Shown here piece by piece: positions 53,666-62,992 of a stretch of DNA of 64,000 nt. Positions within the stretch are counted from its first letter, which is position 1. Each line of letters opens with the position of its first letter. Location of the stretch: positions 4,526,001 through 4,590,000 of the forward strand of contig OZ245848.1 of NCBI GenBank assembly GCA_965228955.1, in the 5' to 3' direction. Origin of the DNA: JANSWY01 sp965228955 (lineage in GTDB: Bacteria > Bacteroidota > Bacteroidia > Cytophagales > Cyclobacteriaceae). The notes below the pieces were generated by a model that was not told where the DNA came from, ran no database searches, and worked only from the letters and a program-made list of their open reading frames with translations. A program made the position numbers and the translations under genes.

Positions 53666-54166
53666 TCAATCAACTTTTAAAATCTTTTTCACTAAAACCT
53701 TATTGTCAGCCTTTATTTTGGCAAAATACAAACCATTATCCCACGAACTAGTGTCAATAAAGTTAGTTCCATTCACCAAATCAATTTCTCCATGCTGTTT
53801 TCCCTGCTGATCTAAAAACTCAACTTTCCATCCATCAACTCCTGTTACTCTCAATTCAGTTAGAAAAGGGTTAGGAAAAACCTGGGGATCATTAACTGAT
53901 TCAACCTCATCATTCTCAATGACAATCTGAACTGAACTTAACCCAACATTTGAATTAATGATATAATCTCCAACCTTTCCGGAGATACCAGTAGGTGCAG
54001 CTATGGACCAATCAAACTCCAAGGAATATTCAGTTATTACAGTCTTTCCACTAGCAAGTTCATTGAAGCTCTGTCCTGTAACATTATGACCTACTAGCAA
54101 TCCAATGATTAAAAGGAACAGAATCTTAGTTCTTATAAAGCTTATATGATATTTGCCTTTCTCCAC
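53666..54166 (-). CDS. Small T9SS-secreted protein, 166 aa
   Basis: A signal peptide (about residues 12-31, ending VTGQ) is followed by a short beta domain and a T9SS-type C-terminal sorting domain (PQVFPNPFLTELRVTGVDGW ... GLYFAKIKADNKVLVKKILK). The start is GTG at 54164-54166 and overlaps the peroxidase gene by 41 bases; no better start exists downstream, so translational coupling is likely. The mature passenger of about 70 residues has no recognised family. Confidence 0.72.
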   Translation of the reverse strand: MEKGKYHISFIRTKILFLLIIGLLVGHNVTGQSFNELASGKTVITEYSLEFDWSIAAPTGISGKVGDYIINSNVGLSSVQIVIENDEVESVNDPQVFPNPFLTELRVTGVDGWKVEFLDQQGKQHGEIDLVNGTNFIDTSSWDNGLYFAKIKADNKVLVKKILKVD

Positions 54167-56036
54167 TTGTTATAACAAAAATATAAATTCCACTTGGCAA
54201 TTCCGAAATTTCAAAATTAAACTCGTTATTACCTCTTTCTAATGTCAGAAACTCGTCAATAAAAACTTTTCCATCTAAATTATAAAATTGCATTTGAACT
54301 TGTAAAGGCACGTAGCTTCCAACAGTTACAGTCATGTTTCTTGATACAGGGTTCGGATAAATACTAAGTTCCAATGACTTAACTTCCTTCAAAGAAGAAG
54401 TAACTATGAAAAAATTTGGATCTGCCACAAATACATTATCAGCCAAATTAGTAATCGAGGTATTTCTCTTTATGATTGCAGATAGAGTGGTTTTGCTTAT
54501 TTGCTCTTTCTGTGTCTCACTAAAAAAAGTATCATTTTCATACCAAAACCGGTCTCCATCTCTCATACGAGAGAACTGATCGGTTAACACCTCAATAAAG
54601 GTCTCACCTCCCATATGATTATCCAATTTCTTTTCAACCAAAAAACCAAGCCACGGATCTACATCTTCTATACTACTGTATACGCTAGATAAATTTGTTG
54701 CTGTTTCCTCAATTCCAGCTAAATCAATAAATGATGAGTAAGGAACCAAGCCCAAAGTTCTTCTTAGATCATTAAACCTTGGGACACCTCTTTCTCTTCC
54801 CCTTTCTATATTCAAAACAGCCAAATCCAATCCATTACTTGATGGATTTCCGAATAAAAAATTCCTTAATGAACCTACAACAAAAGGGTCAAAATCTTGC
54901 TGTACCTGATGCGACATGCCTTTGAGTATTGGATCAACACCTCCTTCCAAAACAATTTTATCAGCATTGAAGAAAGCCTCTGCTATTTGAATCATACCAT
55001 AAGCAGTCTCATTTCCTTCATTATCTAGCCTTAAAATCTGTTCATTAACTAGAGAATGCCCAAAACGGAAGGCTGCTGCCGAAAACATATTGGATATTCC
55101 TGGATCAACTTCTGAGTTGTAACCGGAGTATTCATTCAAATTAATACCTAAGGATGGAAGCCATTCATTATACGTTATGGATTGTAAATATGCTCCAATA
55201 AACTTCCTTGCATATTGAAATATCTCTTCATCATTAAGTGTAGGCTCAGCTACAGCCAAACTATCACATAATCTATTATGCTCTCTGACAAATAAAGTAT
55301 GTAGAGCAAGTAACCCAGGATTTTCATTTGCACGAATATCCCCATTCATATAGAACTTGGACGGTCGTGGTATAGAGGGAAGTTCCATCAAAGGAGCATT
55401 AAAATCAATTTCACTGTTATATTCTCCATCGATAGTATTAAAAGGCAAATTATTTCCTTCTGAAACCCTAAACTTACCGTTTTCCATCGTTCTTAGATAT
55501 TTCAACCGTTCTCCGTCAACACCATAAATCACAGATCCATCTATAAAAGCAGTCTGTTCATTAACATGTTGTCTTGGGTTTAGACTATTGGTTCCACTAC
55601 CTACAACAAACTTAGATCTTGAAAGCTGTATTGTCCTGTTCCCCGAACTTGATGGATCAAAAAAAATGTCACCTGTAGGAACATCCACTATAATTACTTC
55701 TCCGCTGTTGCCTCTATTTATAACTATATCATGGTCTAAAAACTGACCAAAACACCAGAAATAATCAGATAAATTATTTCTATCAGGTATTGATTGATCC
55801 TGATGACAGATGGTATTGCTAATCAATCGACTATTTGGAACATTTGCTGATATTGGCTCTGAAATATCATCATCATATCTTAAGCCAAAAATTCTAAGTA
55901 ACTGTGCATCTGCCGACCCGTAAATTGGGTTACTGGCATTTGTTCCCACCCCGTCAAGAGTTCTAAATTCCTGACCGAATGCATCTAAACATAAAATTGA
56001 TAAGGTGATGAAAATGAAGATTCCAGTTTTGCTCAT
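54126..56036 (-). CDS. T9SS-secreted animal-type heme peroxidase
   Basis: A 636-residue protein with a signal peptide and an animal heme peroxidase (peroxidasin/myeloperoxidase superfamily) domain from about residue 25 to 520. Landmarks fit an active heme enzyme: distal His102 in FGQFLDHDIV, catalytic-type Arg235 in DIRANENPGLLALHTLFVRE, and proximal His327 in AAFRFGHSLV. The last about 85 residues are a T9SS sorting domain (SIYPNPVSRNMTVTV ... GIYIFVITSGERQISYKLYK). It therefore probably acts outside the cell or on its surface. Downstream genes overlap or abut, forming an operon with the small T9SS and FISUMP genes. Confidence 0.92.
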   Translation of the reverse strand: MSKTGIFIFITLSILCLDAFGQEFRTLDGVGTNASNPIYGSADAQLLRIFGLRYDDDISEPISANVPNSRLISNTICHQDQSIPDRNNLSDYFWCFGQFLDHDIVINRGNSGEVIIVDVPTGDIFFDPSSSGNRTIQLSRSKFVVGSGTNSLNPRQHVNEQTAFIDGSVIYGVDGERLKYLRTMENGKFRVSEGNNLPFNTIDGEYNSEIDFNAPLMELPSIPRPSKFYMNGDIRANENPGLLALHTLFVREHNRLCDSLAVAEPTLNDEEIFQYARKFIGAYLQSITYNEWLPSLGINLNEYSGYNSEVDPGISNMFSAAAFRFGHSLVNEQILRLDNEGNETAYGMIQIAEAFFNADKIVLEGGVDPILKGMSHQVQQDFDPFVVGSLRNFLFGNPSSNGLDLAVLNIERGRERGVPRFNDLRRTLGLVPYSSFIDLAGIEETATNLSSVYSSIEDVDPWLGFLVEKKLDNHMGGETFIEVLTDQFSRMRDGDRFWYENDTFFSETQKEQISKTTLSAIIKRNTSITNLADNVFVADPNFFIVTSSLKEVKSLELSIYPNPVSRNMTVTVGSYVPLQVQMQFYNLDGKVFIDEFLTLERGNNEFNFEISELPSGIYIFVITSGERQISYKLYKN

Positions 56037-56057
56037 ATGTCCAAACTAAATTGTATT

Positions 56058-56795
56058 CTATTTGTCTTCCAAGCTTGAGATGTATTCATAATCAAATGAT
56101 ACATCAAAGCAAGAATTTACTTTATCATAACAAGGTTCAAAGTCTTCTACTTGAAACAAATAAGTATCTTCTGCTGTTTTGCCAGCAATAGGAATCATTA
56201 AATCATGGAATTCACCCCACTCTGTTATTTTCAATGAGATATCCTGATCATTAAATTTTGGTCTTATATATTGATATGGCAACCATACATCATCAAAAGT
56301 AAATCCAAACAAAAACGTACCTGTTTCTGAGTCCGTAACAAGTAATTGATTTCTATTAGTCCACGCAACATTTAAGCCTTCTCCTCTAGCAAGCTTCGCT
56401 ACGTTTCTGTAATAATCCTGCTCAATGTAGTAACCTAAAAAATAATATAAGTTGTCATTCATCGTAGCAAGTGCACCTTCGTTGATTGTAAATCCTGTAT
56501 CCTGAGCTAGTAATCTTACATTTCTCATTCCTTGAATCTCCTGGTCCAACATTAAGTCCTTAGTGTTCATGGAAATCCATTCATGAGAGTAGTAATTCTG
56601 AAACTGTTCCTCTGATTTCAAGAATTTCGTATAAGCGATTTCTAGTTTGCTCCACTTATCTCGACCACCAATGGCCTTAAGAAACTCATTGGCATATATT
56701 ACTGCAGCTTCATCTCCCTGAATAGGAGGCAACTTACTTTTTTCCTGTCCACAAGAAAACATAAGGACAAGCACTAATAAATATAAATATCTCAT
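56058..56795 (-). CDS. Lipoprotein, LolA-like outer-membrane type (tentative)
   Basis: Start placed at the ATG 56793-56795, giving MRYLYLLVLVLMFSC with a clear lipobox. The mature 231 residues look like the beta-sheet-cavity fold of LolA-like lipoproteins: EFLKAIGGRDKWSKLEIAYT near the N-terminus, then alternating strands (NLYYFLGYYIEQDYY, TFLFGFTFDDVWLPYQY). Two Cys near the end (PCYDKVNSCFD) may pair. It lies 21 bases before the peroxidase gene and after a terminator, so it likely leads the peroxidase transcript. Confidence 0.7.
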   Translation of the reverse strand: MRYLYLLVLVLMFSCGQEKSKLPPIQGDEAAVIYANEFLKAIGGRDKWSKLEIAYTKFLKSEEQFQNYYSHEWISMNTKDLMLDQEIQGMRNVRLLAQDTGFTINEGALATMNDNLYYFLGYYIEQDYYRNVAKLARGEGLNVAWTNRNQLLVTDSETGTFLFGFTFDDVWLPYQYIRPKFNDQDISLKITEWGEFHDLMIPIAGKTAEDTYLFQVEDFEPCYDKVNSCFDVSFDYEYISSLEDK

Positions 56796-56805
56796 TTTTA
56801 GGCTA

Positions 56806-56841
56806 TATAAAAAGATAGGGTTGACCATTACGGCCAACCCT
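56806..56841 (-). terminator. Terminator after the SusCD-linked lipoprotein
   Basis: On the minus strand AGGGTTG ... CAACCCT stem with further pairing (GGCC/GGTC side) and a TATCTTTTT tail, 31 bases after the stop at 56872. It separates the SusCD operon from the LolA-like gene. Confidence 0.8.
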
Positions 56842-56871
56842 TTAATTTATCTAGAAATAATTCTAATCAAA

Positions 56872-57801
56872 TCAAATTGGAGTAAATGTAGTAGTACCAC
56901 AAACCGGGTTAAAGAAATTACACCAGTTGTAAGAGAATACGCCAGTAGCAGTATCCTTTGTACCACCTCCAACATCTGTGTGATCACCATAACCAGTTGC
57001 AGAAGGCAATAGTACAGGAGTATCACAGATATCGTAGAATTTACCAGGTCTGTCTAAAGATCCTGGATCAAAAGATCCCCAAAGTCCAGCATCGTGACCA
57101 GTCATCGCATACTTAAATGGCTCTGGTGTGTAATCTGCTGTGATTGATGCATCTCTACAAGTTGCACAATCAAATAGGAAACAGAAGTTATCAACGTTAG
57201 AAACACAAGTGTTATAATCTCCAACCCAGTTGTTTGCATCTGAAGGACATGCAATATATGCAAGGAATCCTGGAGAGAAACTTGAAGTTGAGTTAATAAC
57301 AAATGCACTAGGGTCAATATTTGAACTTTCTAAGTTTGAACCTACCAAAACCTGATCAGGATAAACTCTTCCATCAGTCATAGTAGTAACGTTAAAGAAA
57401 GTAACAATATCACCACCACCTAGATCATCACTAGATGCGATACCGTATGCGCTAAGTAAATCAGCTGTAGTAAAAGTAACACCTAATCTAGCACCGTCAG
57501 AGTTGAAATCTGAAGGTGTGAAATTAAATACTTCAACACTATCATACGTAGAATCCGCTGAAAGATCCTGATACTGAACATAAATCTGAGTTCTTTCGAT
57601 CTCATCAAGGTTCACTGAGTACAATGAGAAGATAATTGAAGCGTTTGCTAAATCCGCAAAGTTCAAGAAAGAGTTATCAGGGTCAACCTGAATTCTCATC
57701 GTTGCACCATTTTGCAATTCAGGAACTCTAATCGCGTCCTCATCCTCACACGAGAAAAATAGTGTAGGAAGAAAAGCTAGTATATATAAATATTTTTTCA
57801 T
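56872..57801 (-). CDS. Cys-rich outer-membrane lipoprotein next to SusCD
   Basis: A 309-residue lipoprotein: MKKYLYILAFLPTLFFSC with lipobox. The N-terminal half is Ig-like beta. The C-terminal half is unusually rich in Cys (about eight, e.g. ACPSD, NTCVSN, FCFLFDCATC, DICD, YNWC, PVCG), implying disulfides in a surface domain, and ends GTTTFTPI in a way that resembles the lipoprotein at 49452-50270. It follows SusD by 26 bases, so it is the accessory lipoprotein of the SusCD system, perhaps in place of SusE/SusF. Ligand unknown. Confidence 0.8.
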   Translation of the reverse strand: MKKYLYILAFLPTLFFSCEDEDAIRVPELQNGATMRIQVDPDNSFLNFADLANASIIFSLYSVNLDEIERTQIYVQYQDLSADSTYDSVEVFNFTPSDFNSDGARLGVTFTTADLLSAYGIASSDDLGGGDIVTFFNVTTMTDGRVYPDQVLVGSNLESSNIDPSAFVINSTSSFSPGFLAYIACPSDANNWVGDYNTCVSNVDNFCFLFDCATCRDASITADYTPEPFKYAMTGHDAGLWGSFDPGSLDRPGKFYDICDTPVLLPSATGYGDHTDVGGGTKDTATGVFSYNWCNFFNPVCGTTTFTPI

Positions 57802-57827
57802 TTCTTATTCGTTTTTATACCAAATGA

Positions 57828-59471
57828 TTAATCCCAAAATACTCTAGATGTAGCAGTAATCTTCTGTGATGGAGCATTAGGGTTAATTTCTAATGCGTTA
57901 GTATTCCATGGTAAAGAAACTGGATACTCTCTTTGTCTGTCAGTCTGAGATAAGTTGTCAGTATCACCATCATGTAAACGAGGGAAACCAGTTCTTCTAT
58001 AGTCATTGTAAGCAACAATTCCCATTCCGTAATTAGCTTTCCACTTCTCAATCATGATGATTTCTAATCTTTCTGCATCACTTGCAGCAGCATCATAAAG
58101 ACCAGTTACAGCAGTAGTGTAAATAGATCTTGTCGCAGCAGGAATCGCAGAAGCACCTGAAGCTGAAGCATATGCATCAAGCTTATCAAATGCAGCATTC
58201 ATTCCATCAATGAACATTTGTCTTGGATCTTCAGAAGTAAATCCGTTCAACGCTAACTCAGCTCTGTTGAATAACATGTTGTAGTAAGTCAATAGTCTTT
58301 GTGGAGTATCACCAGGACCATTGAAACTAGCGTTAACACCTAATCCATCATCTACTGCACCACCACCTGGCCATAGACCAATGATAGTTTGAGATGAAGC
58401 TTGGTCAAAACCTTCGTTTGGATCAATGTTGAAAGAGAATCCGTAGATACCTAAGAAACCTGTAGCACCATCCCAGTAAGCTGGAGGGTTTTCTGGAGTC
58501 TCTGCAGTACTCATTTGATTATAGAAATAATATGGGATTCTAGGGTCAATTACATTGTTCGCTGTGTAAGGGTTATCCTCATTAGGGAAGAATGAATTGA
58601 TACCAGACATGATCTCATAGAAGAAAGGATCAATGTAGTGTGCTGAACCTGCAGTAGCCCACTCACCAGCGTACAGAGGGTTTCTGTTATCTGGGTTAGA
58701 GCTAGAACCGTACTGTAACTCAAGATCAGTACCAGGTTGCATCAACATGTTTTCAGTTAAAAGAGCATTTACTTCAGTGGAAACATCCTCAACGTTAGTA
58801 ATTTGAGTATATAATCTCAACTTAAGAGTATTTGCAGCTCTAATCCAAGCATCAGCTTTATTAGCTTCAGAAACGTTCAAGAAAAATACATCTCCAGAAG
58901 ATAATAAACTACCTGCAGCAGATGTTCTTTCTAGATTAGCGATTCCTTGATCTAGTAGTGCAAAGCAGCTATCATAAATCACAGCACCGTTATCATAAGT
59001 AGGGCTAATGTTCGCTGCACCTAAGTTTGCACCATTGTAAGGAACATTGCCCCAAACATCAACCATATTTGAATAGATGTATGCCTTTAAAATTTGAGCA
59101 ACACCTAAATAGTTATATGCTTCTTGTGAAGGAGCTAACTCCTCAACTTGCTTGATATCCTGAAGTGCAACTCTGTATAGGTTATTCCAAGAGTTAGTTA
59201 CTCCAAAATCCTGTCCTGTTAATCCGTAATCAGCAAGGTTACCTCTTGTAACATGCTGCCCAACTAGGTGAGTAACATAGTTAGAAAGACCTCCACTGTT
59301 GCTTCCCATACCAAGGGAACCAGTCATACCAACCTCAATGTTTGTCAATAACCCTGAAAGCGGAGCTTCAGTTGGGTTATTAGGGTCATCATTGATATCT
59401 AAGAAATTACTTTCACAACTCCAGAGTACTACTGTAGCTGATAATGCAATTATATATTTCTTTAAATTCAT
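57828..59471 (-). CDS. SusD/RagB-family nutrient-binding lipoprotein
   Basis: Outer-membrane lipoprotein that acts with SusC to capture nutrients. About 547 residues: lipobox in MNLKKYIIALSATVVLWSC (ATG at 59469-59471 preferred to an upstream TTG), then CESNFLDINDDPNNPTEA, the typical SusD start. TPR-like helices with YNYLGVAQILKAYIYSNMVD and WGNVPYNGA, and ADAWIRAANTLKLRLYTQI. It follows SusC by 19 bases. The ligand is probably a polymer or peptide fragment; no CAZyme is adjacent, so it may not be a glycan. Confidence 0.93.
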   Translation of the reverse strand: MNLKKYIIALSATVVLWSCESNFLDINDDPNNPTEAPLSGLLTNIEVGMTGSLGMGSNSGGLSNYVTHLVGQHVTRGNLADYGLTGQDFGVTNSWNNLYRVALQDIKQVEELAPSQEAYNYLGVAQILKAYIYSNMVDVWGNVPYNGANLGAANISPTYDNGAVIYDSCFALLDQGIANLERTSAAGSLLSSGDVFFLNVSEANKADAWIRAANTLKLRLYTQITNVEDVSTEVNALLTENMLMQPGTDLELQYGSSSNPDNRNPLYAGEWATAGSAHYIDPFFYEIMSGINSFFPNEDNPYTANNVIDPRIPYYFYNQMSTAETPENPPAYWDGATGFLGIYGFSFNIDPNEGFDQASSQTIIGLWPGGGAVDDGLGVNASFNGPGDTPQRLLTYYNMLFNRAELALNGFTSEDPRQMFIDGMNAAFDKLDAYASASGASAIPAATRSIYTTAVTGLYDAAASDAERLEIIMIEKWKANYGMGIVAYNDYRRTGFPRLHDGDTDNLSQTDRQREYPVSLPWNTNALEINPNAPSQKITATSRVFWD

Positions 59472-59490
59472 AATTTTCCTCAATTTAAAA

Positions 59491-62400
59491 TTAGAATGTG
59501 AATCTTAAGTTAACACCGTATCTTCTTGAGCTAGGCGTTAAACTCCACTCAATACCTTGTTGGTTCGTATTACCAAACTGTCCAGCAACCTCACCATCAT
59601 AATTTGTTCCGTCAGGGAAGTTAGGAGAGATGAACCAAAGGTTTCTTCCAGTGAAAGAAATCTGAGCAGATCCAAATGGAGTCTTATCCATCAATGTTTT
59701 AGGGAAATCATAAGCAATAGTAGCTTCTCTTAATCTGTAAGTCGTAGCATCAAATACTGACCACTCGTCAGAAGCGTTGATCGCAAATGTCTGACCGAAG
59801 TAAAGAGCATTTGTTTCAATCATTGTAGTGTTCTGAACTTTTTCTCCAGCTTCATTTCTGTATGGCTCCAAAGTAGTAGGGTCTCCATAAACACCAGGAA
59901 TTACATTGTTCATTTCTCTATCTTCTGTAGATTTCAATACTCCTCTACCTTGAAGTGAAAGAACTGTGTTAGACCAGATATCTCCACCTTGTCTCCAATC
60001 AAATACCGCATTTAAAGAAACTCCTTTGAATGAGAATGTATTTGTGATACCAACGATGAAGTCAGGGTTTGGATTACCGATAATTGCTTGATCTAAATCT
60101 GGAATTAAGTATCCGTTTGCAGGGTCAATAAGAAGATTTCCTTCGTCATCTCTTGCATCAACACTACCTCTTAATAGACCAAATTCTTCACCTTCTCTGT
60201 GTACGTTGATCACACCACCAGCGAATCCAAATCCGAACGCGATTTCTTCAACACCAACAGTTAATTCTTCAATCACGTTTTTGTTGTGAGTGAATGTACC
60301 AATGATATTCCAATCAAATCCTGAAGAAGTAGATACTGGATTAAGTCTTGCAGTTACCTCAATACCTTCATTAGATACAGTACCAAAGTTTGTTAACAAA
60401 CTTGTAAATCCTGTTTCTGCAGGTAGAGTAACGTTAGCAATTTGGTCAGAAGACTCTCTTCTATAGTAAGTTACATCTAAACCAACTTTGCTGTTAAAGA
60501 AGCTAGTTTCAACTCCAACTTCATATTCAGTAGTCTGTTCTGGCTTCAAGTTAGGGTCTCTAGCAATGTTAGATAAAGTATAACCTGCAAACGTACCAGC
60601 TCCAGAAGGAGAGAACGGAAGTGAAGCTGTACCGTTAACAACGTTTTGGTTAATTAGGTAAGTAGGTGCTAACTGGTAAGGGTTTGTATCGTTACCAACT
60701 TGCGACCAGCTACCTCTTAACTTGATGTAGTTAACGATGTTAGACTGAATATCTAATGCCTCTGTTAATACAGTTGAAAGTGTAACTGCTGGGTAGAAGA
60801 AACTATTAGCTCCCTCTGGTAGAGTTGAAGACCAGTCATTTCTAGCTGTAACGCCTAAGAACGCCCAATCTCTGAAACCAAGATTTACATCTCCAAAAAC
60901 ACCATAAAGTCTTCTTTGAGAAAAAGATCCACCAAAAGGAACAACAGAGTTAGTGTTATCAATATCAAGAATGTTGAAATCAACCATTCCTTGACCTTGA
61001 TATGCTTGTCTGTCAGTAGTTCTTTGGTTAACATTCCAACCAACAATAGCTCTTAAACTTAAGTCTTCATTGATATCATAGCTGAATGTACCTAATAAGT
61101 TAGATTCAACTTCCTCATATCTAGTATAGTCTTCAGTAATCTCACCAACACCTGGTTGAGATGAAGGACCTGTAGAACCTGGTCTTACAAAGTTTAAGTT
61201 ATTTTGGTTGTACGTGTTTACACCAATCTTGTAAGTAAGGTTGAACCAATCAGTAATATCATATTGAATATCTAAACTAGCCAAAATTCTGTCTGCTGTA
61301 ACTACAGAACCAGCATTTTCACTAGACCAAAGCGGGTTATCCGCTTGACCTCTACCAACCATAAATTCAGAACCTAAGTCTGTTGGGTTTTGGTAAGGCT
61401 GTCCGTGAACATCCCAGTTTCTTCCTAAGTAAAGAGCTCTTGCGAAGTAAGACGAGTTGTTTGATCCTGAAAGACCAACACCTGAATTTACTGCATCCTG
61501 CTGACTCTGAGAGTACTGAAGGTTAGCTCCAACACTGAAGTTATTGTCTAATTGTGTTCTACCACCAATACTTACTGAAGTTCTTTCAAATGCAGTATTT
61601 GGAACGAATCCTTCGTTATTAGTATTTGTAGCAGTTACAGTCAATACAGACTTATCATTACCACCTTGAATAGTGATTGAGTTTTCAAAAACGCTACCAT
61701 TTTGGAATAAATCCTCAACGTTGTTAGGATAAGCCTGGTAAGGAACAGTTACACCGTCGTAAATACCTCCCCATCCATCTCTACCTTGATACCAGTGAGG
61801 GATTTCAGTAATAGTTTCGTAAGGTACAGTACCTGGGAAAGGAGCTCCCCAAGATCCGTTTGCCTGAGCATAGTTAAAGTTTGTACCAGTTCCGTACTTG
61901 TTCTGGTATTCAGGAAGGTTTGCAATTTGCTCAATCGCATAAGAAGATCTGAATTCGATCTCTAATCCTTTTCTTGAAGCTTTAGCACCTCCTGTTTTTG
62001 TAGTAATTACAACAACACCGTTTGCCGCTCTAGTACCATATAACGCTGCACCAGCACCACCTTTAAGAACAGTGATCGACTCAATGTTGTTAGGGTCTAA
62101 ATCTGAAATTCTACTACCAACAGAAGTACCTTGCTGAAGTCCAGAGAAGGTGTTGTTCTGGTTGTTGTTGTAAGGAATTCCATCAACAACGAAAAGTGGT
62201 TGGTTAGAACCAAGAAGAGATGAATTACCTCTAATAGTGATCTTCGTTGCAGAACCAGGTGCTCCAGAAGCTCCTGTAATGTTTACACCGGCAATCTTAC
62301 CTTGTAAACCTCTAAGTGCATCAGGTTCAGAGTTCTGAACAACACTTTCTCCACCAATTTTCTCGATAGAGTATCCAAGTGCCTTCTTCTCTCTCTCAAT

Positions 62401-62733
62401 ACCAACGGCAGTAACGACAACTTCACTCAAAGTTTCAACGTCCTCCGTCATTGTAACGTCTATCACAGATCTTGCACCAATTTCAATCTCCTGTGATTTA
62501 AGACCGATAAATGAAAACTGTAATATACCTCCCTCGGCCGGAACCGTGAGACGGTAATTACCGTCAATGTCGGACGTGGTACCAGTGGTCGTTCCTTTCA
62601 AAATAACGTTAACGCCTGGAAGGCCCTCTCCGCTATTATCTAGGACCTGACCAGTGATCGTCCTGTCTTGCGCCCACGCGCTAAAAGCGACTGTGAACAA
62701 CAACATGAAACTTAATAGTAGAATCTTCTTCAT
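59491..62733 (-). CDS. SusC/RagA-family TonB-dependent transporter
   Basis: A 1,080-residue outer-membrane receptor. Signal peptide (1-22), carboxypeptidase-D-like N-terminal domain (about 23-95, TGQVLDNSGEGLPGVNVILK), a TonB box region, the plug with the SusC signature (SLEVVVTAVG-like stretch, DALRGLQGKIAGVNI, YNNNQNNTF, VLKGGAGAALYGTRAANGVV), then the 22-strand barrel ending with an aromatic residue (RYGVNLRFTF). First gene of the SusC-SusD-lipoprotein operon; imports the ligand captured by SusD using TonB energy. Confidence 0.97.
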   Translation of the reverse strand: MKKILLLSFMLLFTVAFSAWAQDRTITGQVLDNSGEGLPGVNVILKGTTTGTTSDIDGNYRLTVPAEGGILQFSFIGLKSQEIEIGARSVIDVTMTEDVETLSEVVVTAVGIEREKKALGYSIEKIGGESVVQNSEPDALRGLQGKIAGVNITGASGAPGSATKITIRGNSSLLGSNQPLFVVDGIPYNNNQNNTFSGLQQGTSVGSRISDLDPNNIESITVLKGGAGAALYGTRAANGVVVITTKTGGAKASRKGLEIEFRSSYAIEQIANLPEYQNKYGTGTNFNYAQANGSWGAPFPGTVPYETITEIPHWYQGRDGWGGIYDGVTVPYQAYPNNVEDLFQNGSVFENSITIQGGNDKSVLTVTATNTNNEGFVPNTAFERTSVSIGGRTQLDNNFSVGANLQYSQSQQDAVNSGVGLSGSNNSSYFARALYLGRNWDVHGQPYQNPTDLGSEFMVGRGQADNPLWSSENAGSVVTADRILASLDIQYDITDWFNLTYKIGVNTYNQNNLNFVRPGSTGPSSQPGVGEITEDYTRYEEVESNLLGTFSYDINEDLSLRAIVGWNVNQRTTDRQAYQGQGMVDFNILDIDNTNSVVPFGGSFSQRRLYGVFGDVNLGFRDWAFLGVTARNDWSSTLPEGANSFFYPAVTLSTVLTEALDIQSNIVNYIKLRGSWSQVGNDTNPYQLAPTYLINQNVVNGTASLPFSPSGAGTFAGYTLSNIARDPNLKPEQTTEYEVGVETSFFNSKVGLDVTYYRRESSDQIANVTLPAETGFTSLLTNFGTVSNEGIEVTARLNPVSTSSGFDWNIIGTFTHNKNVIEELTVGVEEIAFGFGFAGGVINVHREGEEFGLLRGSVDARDDEGNLLIDPANGYLIPDLDQAIIGNPNPDFIVGITNTFSFKGVSLNAVFDWRQGGDIWSNTVLSLQGRGVLKSTEDREMNNVIPGVYGDPTTLEPYRNEAGEKVQNTTMIETNALYFGQTFAINASDEWSVFDATTYRLREATIAYDFPKTLMDKTPFGSAQISFTGRNLWFISPNFPDGTNYDGEVAGQFGNTNQQGIEWSLTPSSRRYGVNLRFTF

Positions 62734-62992
62734 ATTGTATTAGTTTAAAGTGAACATAAATTATTAGTAAGCTAAAATTATAATAAAATGTGAATATTAA
62801 AAAAATTCAAATTCTTTTTTCACTGATGTCCAAAAGCGTGAAAAAACAACCAAATCATAATAATCACAACTTTATTAAATACTATTTCGCAAAAATCGCA
62901 ATTATCCAAATAATAATTTTCTATAAATCGATTTCAGCAATAATATTTTGAAACCTTGCTAGTTGTTGAGTGTTGAGTTTTTTTTGAAATTG
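62734..62992. other. SusC promoter region
   Basis: About 260 bases of very AT-rich DNA, including long A/T runs. Expected to hold the SusCD promoter; no clear TAnnTTTG box, operator repeat, or RNA structure stands out. Confidence 0.5.
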
